NCBI RefSeq assembly: GCF_000377205.1
Contig: NZ_KB897906.1
Location: 92,272 to 156,271 of the forward strand
Direction of reading: 5' to 3'
DNA length: 64,000 nt
From: Thioalkalivibrio sp. ALJ3
GTDB taxonomy: Bacteria > Pseudomonadota > Gammaproteobacteria > Ectothiorhodospirales > Ectothiorhodospiraceae
The notes below the pieces were generated by a model, which had not been told where the DNA came from, ran no database searches, and saw only the letters and a program-made list of their open reading frames with translations. This document shows positions 19,546-29,700 of the stretch, in pieces (position 1 is the first letter of the stretch; each line of letters starts with the position of its first letter). The position numbers were made by a program, and so were the translations under genes.

Positions 19546-22158
19546 ATGGCTGAATTTGCCAAGGAAATCTTCCCGGTCAATCTCGAAGACGAGATGCAGC
19601 AGTCCTACCTCGATTACGCCATGAGCGTAATCGTGGGCCGGGCCCTCCCCGATGTCCGTGACGGTCTCAAGCCGGTCCATCGCCGCGTGCTCTACGCGAT
19701 GCGCGAGCTGGGCAACGACTACAACAAGCCGTACAAGAAGTCGGCGCGCGTGGTCGGTGACGTGATCGGTAAGTATCACCCGCATGGTGACTCCGCCGTC
19801 TACGACGCCATCGTGCGCATGGCACAGCCGTTCTCGATGCGCTACATGCTGGCCGACGGGCAGGGCAACTTCGGCTCCATTGACGGTGATTCCCCGGCGG
19901 CCATGCGTTACACCGAGGTGCGCATGGCGCGCATCGCGGCCGAGCTGCTGGCCGACATCGACAAGGAAACGGTCGACTTCATCGATAACTACGACGGCTC
20001 CGAACAGGAGCCGGCGGTCCTCCCGAGCAAGTTTCCCAACCTGCTGGTCAACGGCTCGGCCGGGATCGCGGTCGGGATGGCGACCAACATCCCGCCGCAC
20101 AACCTGGGCGAGGTGATTAACGCCTGCGTGGCGCTGATCGATGACCCGGACATCTCCATCGATGGCCTGATGGAGCACGTACCAGGCCCGGACTTCCCGA
20201 CGGCGGGGATCATCAACGGCGTGGAAGGCGTGCGCGAGGCCTATCGCACCGGCCGCGGTCGAGTGTTGATCCGGGCGCGGTCGCATGTCGAGCCGCTGGA
20301 AGGCGGCCAGCGCGAGGCGATTGTTGTCACCGAACTCCCGTACCAGGTGAACAAGGCCCGGCTGACCGAGAAGATCGCCGAGCTGGTCAAGGAAAAGCGC
20401 ATCGATGGCATCTCGGAGCTGCGCGACGAGTCGGACAAGGACGGCATGCGCCTGGTCATCGAGCTCAAGCGCGGCGAGATGGCCGAGGTGGTACTGAACC
20501 ACCTGTACATGCATACGCAGATGCAGAATGTCTTCGGCATCAACATCGTCGCGCTGGTCGACGGCCAGCCCAAGGTGCTGGATCTGCGTCAGGTGCTGGA
20601 GGCCTTCCTGCGGCATCGCCGTGAGGTGGTCACCCGCCGCACCATCTTCGATTTGCGCAAGGCGCGCGAGCGCGCCCATATCCTGGAAGGCCTCGCGATC
20701 GCGCTGGCGAACATCGACTCGGTCATCGAACTGATCCGTGCGGCCCCCAATCCGGCCGAGGCCAAGGCCGGCCTGTTGGCACGCAGCTGGCCGCTGGGAG
20801 TGGTCAGCGACATGCTGGACCGGGCCGGTGCCAGCGCCTCGCGGCCGGAAGACCTGGCGCCGGAATACGGCGTGGGCGACGACGGCTACCGCCTGTCCGA
20901 AGCCCAGGCCCAGGCGATCCTGGACCTGCGCCTGCACCGCCTGACCGGGCTGGAGCAGGACAAGATCCTCGACGAATACCGCGAGCTGTTGGACCTGATC
21001 GACGACCTGCTCGACATCCTGGGCTCGGGCAACCGGCTGCAGCAGGAGATCCGCAACGAACTGTTGGGCGTGGCCGAACAGTTCGGTGACGAACGCCGCA
21101 GCGAGATCCGCGAGCGCCAGGCCAACCTGACCCTGGAAGACCTGATCGGCGAGGAAGACGTCGTGGTGACGCTTTCCCACGCCGGCTATGTGAAGTACCA
21201 GCCAGTGGCCGACTACCGCGCGCAGCGCCGAGGCGGTCGCGGCAAGGCGGCCGCCAGCTTCAAGGAAGAGGACTTTGTCGACCGGTTGCTGGTGGCGAAC
21301 ACACATGACACGGTGCTGTGCTTCTCCAGCCGCGGGCGCGTCTATTGGCTGAAGGTCTACGAGTTGCCGCAGGGCTCGCGGGCCTCGCGAGGCAAGCCGA
21401 TCGTCAATCTGTTGCCGCTGGAATCCGACGAACGAATCAATGCGATCCTGCCGGTGCGCGAGTACGACCCGGATCATTACGTGTTCATGGTCACGGCGCG
21501 CGGCACGGTCAAGAAGACACCGCTGACGGACTTCTCGCGCCGGCGCTCCACCGGGATTATCGCGGTGGATCTGCGCGACGACGACTACCTGGTGGACGTC
21601 TCGCTCACCGATGGCCAGATGGACGTGATGCTGGTCACTACGGCGGGCAAGGCGGTGCGCTTCTCGGAGAACGACGTGCGGCCGATGGGGCGTACCGCCT
21701 GTGGCGTGCGCGGCGTGCGCATGGAACCGGAGCATCGCGTCATTGCGCTGCTGAATGTCGCCGAGGGTGCGGCCCTGCTGGCGACCGAGAACGGCTACGG
21801 TAAACGGACCCGCTTCGACGAATTCCCGGTCCACCGTCGGGGTGGCCAGGGCGTAATCGGGATCCAGACCGAGGGACGCAACGGACCGCTGGTCGGGGCC
21901 GCGCGGGTACTGGAAGACGACGAGGCGATGCTGATCACCACGGGCGGGACCCTGGTGCGTACGCCGGTGGACCAGATCCCGTTGATCGGGCGCAACACTC
22001 AGGGCGTGCGGCTGATCCGTCTGGACGAGGGCGAGCGCCTGGTGGAACTGGCCCGGGTGGAGCAGCTACAGGGCGAGGACGAAGATCTGGATGACGCGGG
22101 GGCGGAGAATGCCCCGGAACCTACTCAGAACACGACGGACAACGGAGATCCGGAATGA
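19546..22158 (+). CDS. gyrA: DNA gyrase subunit A
   Basis: GyrA cuts and rejoins DNA in gyrase, which introduces negative supercoils with GyrB. The 870-residue protein has the breakage-reunion domain (about 1-510) with catalytic tyrosine Y122 (MRYTEVR), and the C-terminal six-bladed DNA-wrapping domain carrying the GyrA box, seen as QRRGGRG around residue 565. The quinolone-resistance region has S83 and D87 (GDSAVYD), the wild-type residues of susceptible enzymes, in exactly E. coli numbering. The tail is acidic. The stop codon overlaps the serC start (ATGA), a coupling seen across gammaproteobacteria. Confidence 0.98.
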   Translation: MAEFAKEIFPVNLEDEMQQSYLDYAMSVIVGRALPDVRDGLKPVHRRVLYAMRELGNDYNKPYKKSARVVGDVIGKYHPHGDSAVYDAIVRMAQPFSMRYMLADGQGNFGSIDGDSPAAMRYTEVRMARIAAELLADIDKETVDFIDNYDGSEQEPAVLPSKFPNLLVNGSAGIAVGMATNIPPHNLGEVINACVALIDDPDISIDGLMEHVPGPDFPTAGIINGVEGVREAYRTGRGRVLIRARSHVEPLEGGQREAIVVTELPYQVNKARLTEKIAELVKEKRIDGISELRDESDKDGMRLVIELKRGEMAEVVLNHLYMHTQMQNVFGINIVALVDGQPKVLDLRQVLEAFLRHRREVVTRRTIFDLRKARERAHILEGLAIALANIDSVIELIRAAPNPAEAKAGLLARSWPLGVVSDMLDRAGASASRPEDLAPEYGVGDDGYRLSEAQAQAILDLRLHRLTGLEQDKILDEYRELLDLIDDLLDILGSGNRLQQEIRNELLGVAEQFGDERRSEIRERQANLTLEDLIGEEDVVVTLSHAGYVKYQPVADYRAQRRGGRGKAAASFKEEDFVDRLLVANTHDTVLCFSSRGRVYWLKVYELPQGSRASRGKPIVNLLPLESDERINAILPVREYDPDHYVFMVTARGTVKKTPLTDFSRRRSTGIIAVDLRDDDYLVDVSLTDGQMDVMLVTTAGKAVRFSENDVRPMGRTACGVRGVRMEPEHRVIALLNVAEGAALLATENGYGKRTRFDEFPVHRRGGQGVIGIQTEGRNGPLVGAARVLEDDEAMLITTGGTLVRTPVDQIPLIGRNTQGVRLIRLDEGERLVELARVEQLQGEDEDLDDAGAENAPEPTQNTTDNGDPE

Positions 22159-23240
22159 GCCGAGTGCATAACTTCAGTGCGGGGCCGGCAGCCCTGCCGC
22201 AGGCCGTCCTGGAACGGGCGCGCGACGAACTGATCGATTTCCATGGCGCGGGCATGTCCGTGATGGAGATGAGCCATCGCGGCAAGCCGTTCATGGAGGT
22301 CGCCGAGAAGGCCGAGCAGGACCTGCGCAAGCTGATGAACATTCCGGATAATTACAGCGTGCTGTTTCTGCAGGGCGGAGCGACCGGCCAGTTCGCGGCG
22401 ATCCCGATGAACCTGCAGCCGGGCGGCAAGCCGATGGACTACATCGACACCGGAGCCTGGTCGGGCAAGGCGATCAAGGAGGCCCAGAAGTTTGGTCCTG
22501 TGAATATCGTCGCCAGCTCGCAGGCCACTGGATATGCCTCGATCCCATCGCGCGAGAGCTGGAATCTCGACCCGAATGCGGCCTATGTGCATTACACGCC
22601 GAACGAAACCATCGGTGGCGTCGAGTTCCACGAGGTCCCGGATGTCGGCGGCGTACCGCTGGTGGCAGATATGTCCTCCACCATCCTCTCGCGTCCGATC
22701 GATGTGTCGAAGTTCGGCGTGATTTATGCCGGCGCGCAAAAGAACATCGGGCCCGCCGGGCTGACTGTGGTGATCGTTCGCAACGACCTGCTGGAGCAGG
22801 AATCGAATGCGAACCTTCCGGCAGTGGTCGACTGGGCCCTTCAGGCAAAGAACGACTCCATGTACAACACCCCGCCCACGTTCGGCTGGTACCTGGCGGG
22901 GCTGGTGTTCGAGTGGCTGCTGGAGCAGGGCGGACTGGAAAAGATGGCCGAGATCAACCAGCGCAAGGCCGAGAAGCTCTATCATTTCGTGGATAACTCG
23001 GCTTTTTATCGCAACCCGGTCGAGCCGGATGCGCGTTCGTGGATGAACGTGCCCTTCATCCTCGCGGATGACTCCCTGGACGGGACATTCCTGAACGAGG
23101 CCGATGCCGCCGGCCTGTCGTCGCTCAAGGGGCATCGTTCGGTGGGCGGTATGCGTGCAAGCATCTACAACGCGGTACCGGAAAGCGCCGTGGACACGCT
23201 GATCGAGTTCATGGCGGACTTCGAGAACCGCCACGCCTGA
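22155..23240 (+). CDS. serC: Phosphoserine aminotransferase
   Basis: SerC transaminates 3-phosphohydroxypyruvate with glutamate to phosphoserine, and also acts in pyridoxal phosphate synthesis. The 361-residue protein is a class V PLP enzyme: it starts with the family's [10 protein letters not shown], and the PLP lysine is K196 in [19 protein letters not shown] near the C-terminus is also typical. It overlaps gyrA by four bases. SerA, which makes its substrate, follows 35 bases downstream. Confidence 0.97.
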   Translation: MSRVHNFSAGPAALPQAVLERARDELIDFHGAGMSVMEMSHRGKPFMEVAEKAEQDLRKLMNIPDNYSVLFLQGGATGQFAAIPMNLQPGGKPMDYIDTGAWSGKAIKEAQKFGPVNIVASSQATGYASIPSRESWNLDPNAAYVHYTPNETIGGVEFHEVPDVGGVPLVADMSSTILSRPIDVSKFGVIYAGAQKNIGPAGLTVVIVRNDLLEQESNANLPAVVDWALQAKNDSMYNTPPTFGWYLAGLVFEWLLEQGGLEKMAEINQRKAEKLYHFVDNSAFYRNPVEPDARSWMNVPFILADDSLDGTFLNEADAAGLSSLKGHRSVGGMRASIYNAVPESAVDTLIEFMADFENRHA

Positions 23241-23275
23241 ACCTCGCGCTGGATAATCGATCACGGAGGGCCCGG

Positions 23276-24439
23276 ATGTATCGCATACAGACCTACAACA
23301 ATATCGCCGTACGCGGGCTGGACCGCTTCCCACGGGACCGTTACGAGGTCGCCTCGGACATTAACCAGCCCGACGCGTTGATGCTGCGCTCGTTCAACCT
23401 GCACGACGTGGAAATCCCGGATTCCGTACTGGCCGTCGGGCGCGCGGGCAGCGGGGTGAACAACATCCCGGTGGCGGCTCTGTCCGATCGTGGCGTCGCC
23501 GTGTTCAATGCCCCCGGGGCCAATGCCAATGCCGTGAAGGAGCTGGTAATCGCCGGGTTGCTGCTGGGCGCTCGCAACCTGTTGCCGGCGGCGGGGTATG
23601 TGCAGGAGCTGGATCCAAGCAAGGACGACTTCATGGCCGCAGTCGAGCACGGCAAGAAGCGCTTCACCGGGTTCGAGCTTCCCGGGCGCAAGCTCGCCGT
23701 GCTTGGGCTGGGCGCCATCGGTGTGGGGGTAGCCAATGCCGCCAAGGCCCTGGGGATGGAAGTGGTGGGCTTCGACCCCAAGGTGACCGTCGAGAACGCC
23801 TGGCGCCTCGATTCGGATATCGAACGCGCGCGCTCCGTGGAGGCGGCACTGGAAGGCGCGGACGCGGTGACGGTGCATGTTCCGCTGACCGAGAACACCC
23901 GCCATATCGTCAATGCCAAGGGGCTGGCCGGTATGAACCCGGGTGCAATGGTCCTCAACCTGGCGCGCGAAGGCATCGTCGATGACGAGGCCGTGCGCGA
24001 GGGGCTGGATTCCGAGCGCTTGCATGCCTACATCACGGACTTTCCGGTGCCGAACATGCTGAATCACCCGCGGGTGATTACGCTGCCTCACCTCGGTGCC
24101 TCGACGACCGAGTCGGAGGAAAACTGCGCGATGATGATTGCCGACGAGCTGCGGGACTATCTCGAGAACGGCAACGTGGTGAATTCGGTGAACCTGCCGA
24201 CCCTGGTACTCGACCGCAAGGGCGACACCCGGATCGCGGTCGTGAATCGGAATCTTCCAGATCGGGTGGCCCGGATTTCCCATGTACTGGGTGAATCCAA
24301 TCTGAACATCCTGCACCTGATGAACGATTCTCGTGGGGATCTGGCGTATACCCTGCTGGATGTGGACGGGACGCCGGATCCTTCTACGCTGGATGCGTTG
24401 TTGCAGATTGATGGCGTGCTTCGCGCGCGGGTGTTGTAG
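23276..24439 (+). CDS. serA: D-3-phosphoglycerate dehydrogenase
   Basis: SerA oxidises 3-phosphoglycerate to 3-phosphohydroxypyruvate, the first step of serine synthesis. The 387-residue protein has the substrate domain (about 1-90 and 285-310), an NAD-binding Rossmann domain with GLGAIGVGVANAA near residue 143, and a C-terminal ACT domain (about 318-387), the usual site of serine feedback. The catalytic Arg (LAREGIV) and His (LPHLGAS) are present. GGAGG lies six bases before the ATG. It is placed between serC and pheA, where many relatives have no serA. Confidence 0.94.
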   Translation: MYRIQTYNNIAVRGLDRFPRDRYEVASDINQPDALMLRSFNLHDVEIPDSVLAVGRAGSGVNNIPVAALSDRGVAVFNAPGANANAVKELVIAGLLLGARNLLPAAGYVQELDPSKDDFMAAVEHGKKRFTGFELPGRKLAVLGLGAIGVGVANAAKALGMEVVGFDPKVTVENAWRLDSDIERARSVEAALEGADAVTVHVPLTENTRHIVNAKGLAGMNPGAMVLNLAREGIVDDEAVREGLDSERLHAYITDFPVPNMLNHPRVITLPHLGASTTESEENCAMMIADELRDYLENGNVVNSVNLPTLVLDRKGDTRIAVVNRNLPDRVARISHVLGESNLNILHLMNDSRGDLAYTLLDVDGTPDPSTLDALLQIDGVLRARVL

Positions 24440-24442
24440 ATC

Positions 24443-25558
24443 GTGACGGACAAGGGGTCATCGCCGAAAGCCGTACCCGGGGCGGAAGACCTCGGTTCTC
24501 TGCGCGGCCGTATCGATGCACTGGACAGCCAGCTGCTTCAACTGCTCAGCGAACGAGCCCGCTGCGCTGAGGCCGTGGCGCAGGTCAAGCGCGAGGTCGA
24601 ACGGCACCCGGTGTTCTACCGCCCGGAGCGCGAGGCCGAGATCCTGCGTCGCGTGCGCGATGAAAACCCCGGGCCATTGTCCGGCGAGGCGGTCGCGCGG
24701 CTGTTTCGCGAGATCATGTCGGAGTGCCTGGCGCTTGAGCATCCACTGACGGTTGCCTATCTGGGTCCGGAAGGGACATTTACCCACCTGGCGACGCGCA
24801 AGCATTTCGGGCACGCGGTAGAGACGAGCCCGCTGACCTCGATCGATCAGGTATTTGGGGCGGTCGAGGCAGGGCGGGCGCAGTTCGGCGTGGTGCCGAT
24901 CGAGAACAGCTCCGAGGGCGTGGTCACGCACACCGTCGACTGTTTCCTGGATTCCCCGCTGCAGATTTGTGGTGAGGTCGTGACGCCGATCCATCATCAT
25001 CTGCTGGCACAGGCCGAGGACCTTGGCCAGATTCGCCGCGTCCGCGCGCATGCCCAGGCACTGGCGCAGTGCCGACAATGGCTGGATACCCACCTGCCGC
25101 ATGCGGAGCGCGAGGCGGTTTCGTCCAACGCGCGGGCCGCCGAGGTCGCGGCGAACGATCCTGACAGTGCAGCGATCGCCAGCCGCGTGGCCGCCGAGCA
25201 CTATGGCGTGCCCCTGCGGGTTCAGCATGTCGAAGATCGTGCCGACAACACCACCCGCTTTCTGATCATCGGGACTGCGGCGACCGAGCCGAGCGGCGCG
25301 GACCGGACCTCGATCATGCTCAGTACGGCGAACCGGCCCGGTTCGTTGTATTCACTGCTCAAGCCGATTGCCGAAGCGGGCATCAGTCTGAGCCGGATCG
25401 AGTCGCGGCCCTCACGCTGCACTCAGTGGACCTATGTGTTTTTCCTGGATCTGGTGGGGCATCAGAAGGATCCGGCAATCCGCGATTGTCTGGAACAGCT
25501 GCGACAGACCGCCGATACCGTCAAGGTGCTGGGGAGCTATCCTCAGGCCGCTACCTAA
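24443..25558 (+). CDS. pheA: Bifunctional chorismate mutase/prephenate dehydratase
   Basis: PheA makes phenylpyruvate from chorismate through prephenate. The 371-residue protein has an AroQ-type chorismate mutase domain (about 15-100), the dehydratase domain (about 102-280, starting at VAYLGPEGTFTH, with the catalytic TRF in DNTTRFLIIG), and an ACT domain (about 290-365, with the ESRPSR phenylalanine-binding motif) for feedback by phenylalanine. The start codon is GTG, three bases after serA ends. It supplies the branch whose last transamination could be done by the following hisC. Confidence 0.96.
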   Translation: MTDKGSSPKAVPGAEDLGSLRGRIDALDSQLLQLLSERARCAEAVAQVKREVERHPVFYRPEREAEILRRVRDENPGPLSGEAVARLFREIMSECLALEHPLTVAYLGPEGTFTHLATRKHFGHAVETSPLTSIDQVFGAVEAGRAQFGVVPIENSSEGVVTHTVDCFLDSPLQICGEVVTPIHHHLLAQAEDLGQIRRVRAHAQALAQCRQWLDTHLPHAEREAVSSNARAAEVAANDPDSAAIASRVAAEHYGVPLRVQHVEDRADNTTRFLIIGTAATEPSGADRTSIMLSTANRPGSLYSLLKPIAEAGISLSRIESRPSRCTQWTYVFFLDLVGHQKDPAIRDCLEQLRQTADTVKVLGSYPQAAT

Positions 25559-25570
25559 CCGAGACATTCC

Positions 25571-26728
25571 ATGGCTTCACGCAACCCCGTGTCCGACCAG
25601 AACCCGGGTGGCTTTGATGCCGCCGCGCTTGCCGTGGATGGCGTTCGGGGCCTGACGCCCTACCAGCCGGGCAAGCCAATCGCGACGCTCGAGCGGGAGC
25701 TGGGCATCCAGCAGGCGATCAAGATGGCCTCCAACGAAAATCCGCTGGGGCCCTCGCCCCAGGCGGTGGAGGCGGGACGCGCGGCGATGTGCGAGGCGCA
25801 TATCTATCCCGACGGGGCAGGTTTTGAACTGAAGGCCGCGCTGGCAGCCCGGCATGGTGTCGAACCGGACGCCATAACCCTTGGCAATGGGTCCAACGAG
25901 ATTCTGGAACTGATTGCGCGGGCGTGGCTGGCGCCCGGTCGGACCTCGGTTTTTTCGGCTCATGCCTTTGCGGTCTACCCGCTGGTTACCCAGGCAGTGG
26001 GGGCCGAGGCACGGGTGGTTGAGGCACTGCCTGCGACCGACCTCGAACAGCCCTATGGGCACGATCTAGCGGCGATGCAGAAAGCCGTGGATGACACCGT
26101 GCGGGTGGTGTTCGTGGCCAATCCGAACAACCCGACCGGGACCTGGGTCGGGCGTGCGGCGCTCGAGGCCTTTGTGGCAGCGATGCCGGCCACCACACTC
26201 GTGGTAATCGACGAGGCGTATGCGGAGTATGTCGAGCAGGAAGACTATCCCGACACCACCCAGTGGGTCGCGCGCTACCCGAATCTCATCGTGACCCGCA
26301 CGTTCTCCAAGATTCAGGGCCTTGCCGGCCTGCGCCTGGGGTATTCCATCAGTTCGGCCGCGGTCGCGGAGCTGCTCAATCGCGTGCGCCAGCCGTTCAA
26401 TGTGAATGCCGTCGCCCAGGCCGCGGGCCTCGCCGCGCTGGGGGACTCGGCCCATATCGAGCGTTCGGTGCGGGTGAATCGCGAGGGCCTGGCGCAGCTG
26501 GACGAGGGCCTGCGTGAGCGGGGGCTGCGCGCGATCCCGTCGGTGGGCAACTTCATCACCTTCGACACCGGACGTGATGCGGGGCCGGTGTACGAGGCGC
26601 TGCAACGCGAAGGTGTGATCACTCGTCCCGTGGAGAACTATGGGCTGCCCGGGCATTTGCGGGTGACGGTCTCCACGGCCGACGACAACGAACGCTTCCT
26701 GCAGGCACTGGATCGGGCCCTGGCATGA
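25571..26728 (+). CDS. hisC: Histidinol-phosphate/aromatic aminotransferase
   Basis: This is a 385-residue class I/II PLP aminotransferase of the HisC family; the PLP lysine is in TRTFSKIQGLAGLRLGY, and KMASNENPLGPSP is the typical N-terminal motif. HisC transaminates imidazole-acetol phosphate in histidine synthesis, but paralogues in this pheA-hisC-tyrA-aroA arrangement (hisC2) also serve phenylalanine and tyrosine synthesis. With no his genes near, an aromatic role is likely here. The tyrA start overlaps its stop (ATGA). Confidence 0.93.
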   Translation: MASRNPVSDQNPGGFDAAALAVDGVRGLTPYQPGKPIATLERELGIQQAIKMASNENPLGPSPQAVEAGRAAMCEAHIYPDGAGFELKAALAARHGVEPDAITLGNGSNEILELIARAWLAPGRTSVFSAHAFAVYPLVTQAVGAEARVVEALPATDLEQPYGHDLAAMQKAVDDTVRVVFVANPNNPTGTWVGRAALEAFVAAMPATTLVVIDEAYAEYVEQEDYPDTTQWVARYPNLIVTRTFSKIQGLAGLRLGYSISSAAVAELLNRVRQPFNVNAVAQAAGLAALGDSAHIERSVRVNREGLAQLDEGLRERGLRAIPSVGNFITFDTGRDAGPVYEALQREGVITRPVENYGLPGHLRVTVSTADDNERFLQALDRALA

Positions 26729-27606
26729 TCGAGCGCCTGGTCATCTTCGGAGTTGGCCTGATCGGTGGATCGCTCGCACTCGCCTTGCGCGAGGCGGGTG
26801 CGGTACGCGAGATCGTGGGCTGTTCGCGCAATGCGGACAACCTGCGCGAGGCCAAGCGCCTGGGCGTAATTGATCGCTGGACTACCTCGGTGGCGGAGGC
26901 CGCGGAAGGGGCAGATATCGGGGTACTGGCTGTGCCACTGGGGGCAATGGGCCCGCTGGCACGCGACCTGGCCGACTGCTGGCCGGACGACAGCCCATTG
27001 ACGGACGTCGGTTCGAGCAAGCAGGCCGTGATCGACGCCGTGACCGAGGGCTTTGGCACCACGCCACGCCAGTTCGTGCCCGGCCACCCGATCGCCGGGA
27101 CCGAGAAGAGCGGGGTGGCGGCGGCGTTCCCCAGTCTCTTTCGGGAGCGGCTGGTGATCCTGACTCCGGCGGATGCGACCAATCCGATGGCCAGCGATCG
27201 CGTTGCACAGATGTGGCAGGCGGCCGGTGCGCGGGTGGAATTCATGACACCCGCCCACCACGACCGGGTCCTCGCGGCTACGAGCCACCTGCCACATGTG
27301 CTGGCCTACACGCTGGTGGCGTCGCTCTCGGATATGAGCGAACGTGACGAGATCTTCCATTATGCGGCCGGCGGGTTTCGCGATTTCACGCGGATTGCCT
27401 CGTCGGACCCGGTCGTCTGGCGCGATATCTGTCTGGCCAACCGCGCGGCGATCCTCGAGGTCATCGAGCGCTATCAGGGTGACCTGGAACAACTGCGGGG
27501 GATGATCGAGTCCGCCGACGGGTCCGCGATCGAGGCGCGCTTTCGGCATGCAAAGGAAACCCGGGATCGCTTTTGCGACCCGGCGGATGCACAACTGGAT
27601 ACCTGA
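26725..27606 (+). CDS. tyrA: Prephenate dehydrogenase
   Basis: TyrA (293 residues) oxidatively decarboxylates prephenate or arogenate towards tyrosine. It has the nucleotide-binding GVGLIGGS at the N-terminus and the active-site GHPIAGTEKSGV segment with the catalytic histidine, followed by the all-helical dimerisation domain. It is monofunctional: there is no chorismate mutase or ACT domain. It overlaps hisC by four bases, and aroA starts three bases after its stop. In some relatives tyrA and aroA are fused; here they are separate. Confidence 0.93.
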   Translation: MIERLVIFGVGLIGGSLALALREAGAVREIVGCSRNADNLREAKRLGVIDRWTTSVAEAAEGADIGVLAVPLGAMGPLARDLADCWPDDSPLTDVGSSKQAVIDAVTEGFGTTPRQFVPGHPIAGTEKSGVAAAFPSLFRERLVILTPADATNPMASDRVAQMWQAAGARVEFMTPAHHDRVLAATSHLPHVLAYTLVASLSDMSERDEIFHYAAGGFRDFTRIASSDPVVWRDICLANRAAILEVIERYQGDLEQLRGMIESADGSAIEARFRHAKETRDRFCDPADAQLDT

Positions 27607-27609
27607 AAC

Positions 27610-28914
27610 ATGAAGACCTTTACCGTACAGCCGGGGGGCTCGCTCTCCGGTGTTGTCCGTGTGCCGGGCGACAAGTCGATTTCGCACCGCTCGATCATGC
27701 TGGGCGCGCTGGCCGAGGGCGAAACCCGCGTCAGCGGTTTTCTCGAAGGGGCCGACTGCCTGGCGACACTGGAGGCCTTTCGCGCGATGGGTGTGTCGAT
27801 CGAGCGCAAGGGTCCCGGCGAGGTCGTGATCCAGGGGCAGGGACTGCAGGGTCTTAAGGCGCCGGATCGCCCGCTGGACATGGGCAACTCCGGGACCGCT
27901 ATGCGGCTGCTCTGCGGGGTGCTTGCGGGACAGTCGTTTGATAGCGAACTGACGGGCGATGCATCCCTGACGCGTCGCCCGATGCGCCGGGTCACCGAGC
28001 CCCTGGCCCGCATGGGTGCGCAGATCGAGACCAGCGAGGCGGGTACCCCGCCTCTTCGCATTCATGGCGGGGCGCAGCTGCGGGGCACCGATCACGTGCT
28101 GCAGGTGGCCAGTGCACAGGTCAAGTCCGCGATCCTGCTCGCGGGGCTATGGGCAGAAGGGAAAACCTGTGTGACCGAGCCCGCTCCCACCCGGGACCAC
28201 ACCGAGCGCATGCTGAATGGTTTCGGGTGCGTCGTGACCCGGGATGGCCCAAAGGCGTGCGTTACCGGGGGTGGGCGTTTGCAAGCCGGTTTGGTCGATG
28301 TCCCGGCGGACATCTCCTCGGCCGCGTTCTTTCTGGTCGGGGCCAGCATCGCGGAGGGCTCGCAGATGCGCCTGGAACATGTGGGTATCAATCCGACCCG
28401 AACGGGCGTGATCGACATCCTGCGCTTGATGGGTGCGGATATCCGCGTGGAGAACGAGCGTGAAGCCGGCGGCGAGCCGGTGGCTGATATCGAGGTGTAC
28501 GCCACGCGCCTCAAGGGGATCGACATCCCGACCGAGCTGGTGCCGCTGGCGATCGACGAGTTTCCGGCCATCTTTGTGGCGGCCGCCTGTGCCGAGGGCG
28601 AGACGGTCCTGACCGGCGCGGAAGAGCTGCGGGTCAAGGAGAGCGACCGGATCCAGGTAATGGCCGATGGTCTTCAGGCGCTGGGCGTGCAATGCACGGT
28701 GCAGCCGGACGGGATTCGTATCCATGGCGGCGACGGCTTCTCGGGCGGGGAGGTGGACAGCCATGGCGACCATCGCATTGCAATGTCCTTCGCAATGGCC
28801 GGCCTGCGGGCCCGCGCACCAATACGCATCCGCGACTGTGCAAACGTCGCCACGTCGTTCCCCGGGTTCGTGGATCTCGCCCGTGCCGCCGGCTTGTCGC
28901 TGGAGGCCGCATGA
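27610..28914 (+). CDS. aroA: 3-phosphoshikimate 1-carboxyvinyltransferase (EPSP synthase, class II type)
   Basis: AroA joins phosphoenolpyruvate and shikimate 3-phosphate to EPSP, the sixth step of the shikimate pathway. The 434-residue protein has the two-domain inside-out barrel motifs. Four motifs characteristic of class II enzymes are visible: GDKS near the N-terminus, SAQVK near residue 173, RDHTE near residue 196 and NPTR near residue 261; GDASLTRRPMRR also fits. Class II EPSP synthases are usually poorly inhibited by glyphosate. The stop overlaps the cmk start (ATGA). Confidence 0.96.
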   Translation: MKTFTVQPGGSLSGVVRVPGDKSISHRSIMLGALAEGETRVSGFLEGADCLATLEAFRAMGVSIERKGPGEVVIQGQGLQGLKAPDRPLDMGNSGTAMRLLCGVLAGQSFDSELTGDASLTRRPMRRVTEPLARMGAQIETSEAGTPPLRIHGGAQLRGTDHVLQVASAQVKSAILLAGLWAEGKTCVTEPAPTRDHTERMLNGFGCVVTRDGPKACVTGGGRLQAGLVDVPADISSAAFFLVGASIAEGSQMRLEHVGINPTRTGVIDILRLMGADIRVENEREAGGEPVADIEVYATRLKGIDIPTELVPLAIDEFPAIFVAAACAEGETVLTGAEELRVKESDRIQVMADGLQALGVQCTVQPDGIRIHGGDGFSGGEVDSHGDHRIAMSFAMAGLRARAPIRIRDCANVATSFPGFVDLARAAGLSLEAA

Positions 28915-29618
28915 CGGCGGCAGTTCCGGTACTCGCCATTGACGGTCCCGGAGGCGCCGGCAAGGGGACCGTGTGCATGCGTGTCGCGGCGGCAATGGGA
29001 TGGCATCTGCTCGATAGCGGCGCGCTGTATCGGCTACTCGGTCTCGCGGCGCGTCAGCACGGGGTCGAGCTGACCGATATTGCCGGCCTGGAACGCCTGG
29101 CCGCGTCCCTGGATGTCAGCTTCGATATCGACCGCGATGCCACTCGGGTGACAACCCTGCTGGAAGGCCAGCCGGTGGACGTGCTGCTGCGCACCGAACA
29201 GGCCGGCTCCGACGCCTCGCAGGTCGCCGCGCTGCCCGCGGTACGTGAAGCCCTGCTGGACCGCCAACGGGGTTTTGCGCAGGCCCCGGGGCTGGTCGCG
29301 GACGGGCGCGACATGGGCACCGTGGTGTTCCCGGATGCGGACCTCAAGATCTTCCTCACGGCCTCGTCGGAGGAGCGGGCGCGCAGGCGTTACATGCAGT
29401 TGAAGGAACAAGGACTTAGTGCTAATCTTTCCGCCCTTCAGGATGAGATGGAGGCGCGTGACCGCCGCGACCGCGAGCGTAGCGTCGCCCCCCTCAAGCC
29501 CGCCGAAGATGCCTGGGTGCTGGATACTACGGAACTCGACATCGTCAGCGTGGTGGAAATGATCCTGGAGCGCCTCCGGGACGTACTCCCGGAACAAAGC
29601 CCCCGAATCGAGGGATAG
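28911..29618 (+). CDS. cmk: Cytidylate kinase
   Basis: Cmk phosphorylates CMP and dCMP. The 235-residue protein has the P-loop GPGGAGKGT at residues 11-19, the RDMGTVVFPDA segment and the lid arginines (EERARRRY). The ATG at 28911 overlaps the aroA stop by four bases; longer in-frame extension into aroA has no support. cmk-rpsA-ihfB order is conserved in gammaproteobacteria, and a hairpin-rich leader follows before rpsA. Confidence 0.96.
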   Translation: MTAAVPVLAIDGPGGAGKGTVCMRVAAAMGWHLLDSGALYRLLGLAARQHGVELTDIAGLERLAASLDVSFDIDRDATRVTTLLEGQPVDVLLRTEQAGSDASQVAALPAVREALLDRQRGFAQAPGLVADGRDMGTVVFPDADLKIFLTASSEERARRRYMQLKEQGLSANLSALQDEMEARDRRDRERSVAPLKPAEDAWVLDTTELDIVSVVEMILERLRDVLPEQSPRIEG

Positions 29619-29700
29619 CCTCGAAGCGGGTACATTAACGTTCAAACCCTCTTGTAGGAAGTTTCTTCAAGAGTTTGTTTAATCACAGGTTTTTAAATCC
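29608..29700 (+). promoter_or_regulatory. rpsA leader with two hairpins, candidate S1 autoregulatory region
   Basis: A 6-bp hairpin (29608-29613 with 29619-29624) spans the cmk stop codon. A second (CTCTTG 29649-29654 with CAAGAG 29668-29673) carries GGA in its loop. An AU-rich stretch then runs to the rpsA ATG, and no Shine-Dalgarno sequence is within the normal distance. E. coli rpsA likewise lacks a good Shine-Dalgarno, uses GGA-loop hairpins and is repressed by S1. A TACATT at 29631 may be a -10, but no -35 is seen. Confidence 0.5.

Noticed and set aside
19480-21834. 784-codon open frame on the minus strand
   Set aside because: Antisense to gyrA; composition is His/Asp/Gln-rich and matches no family.
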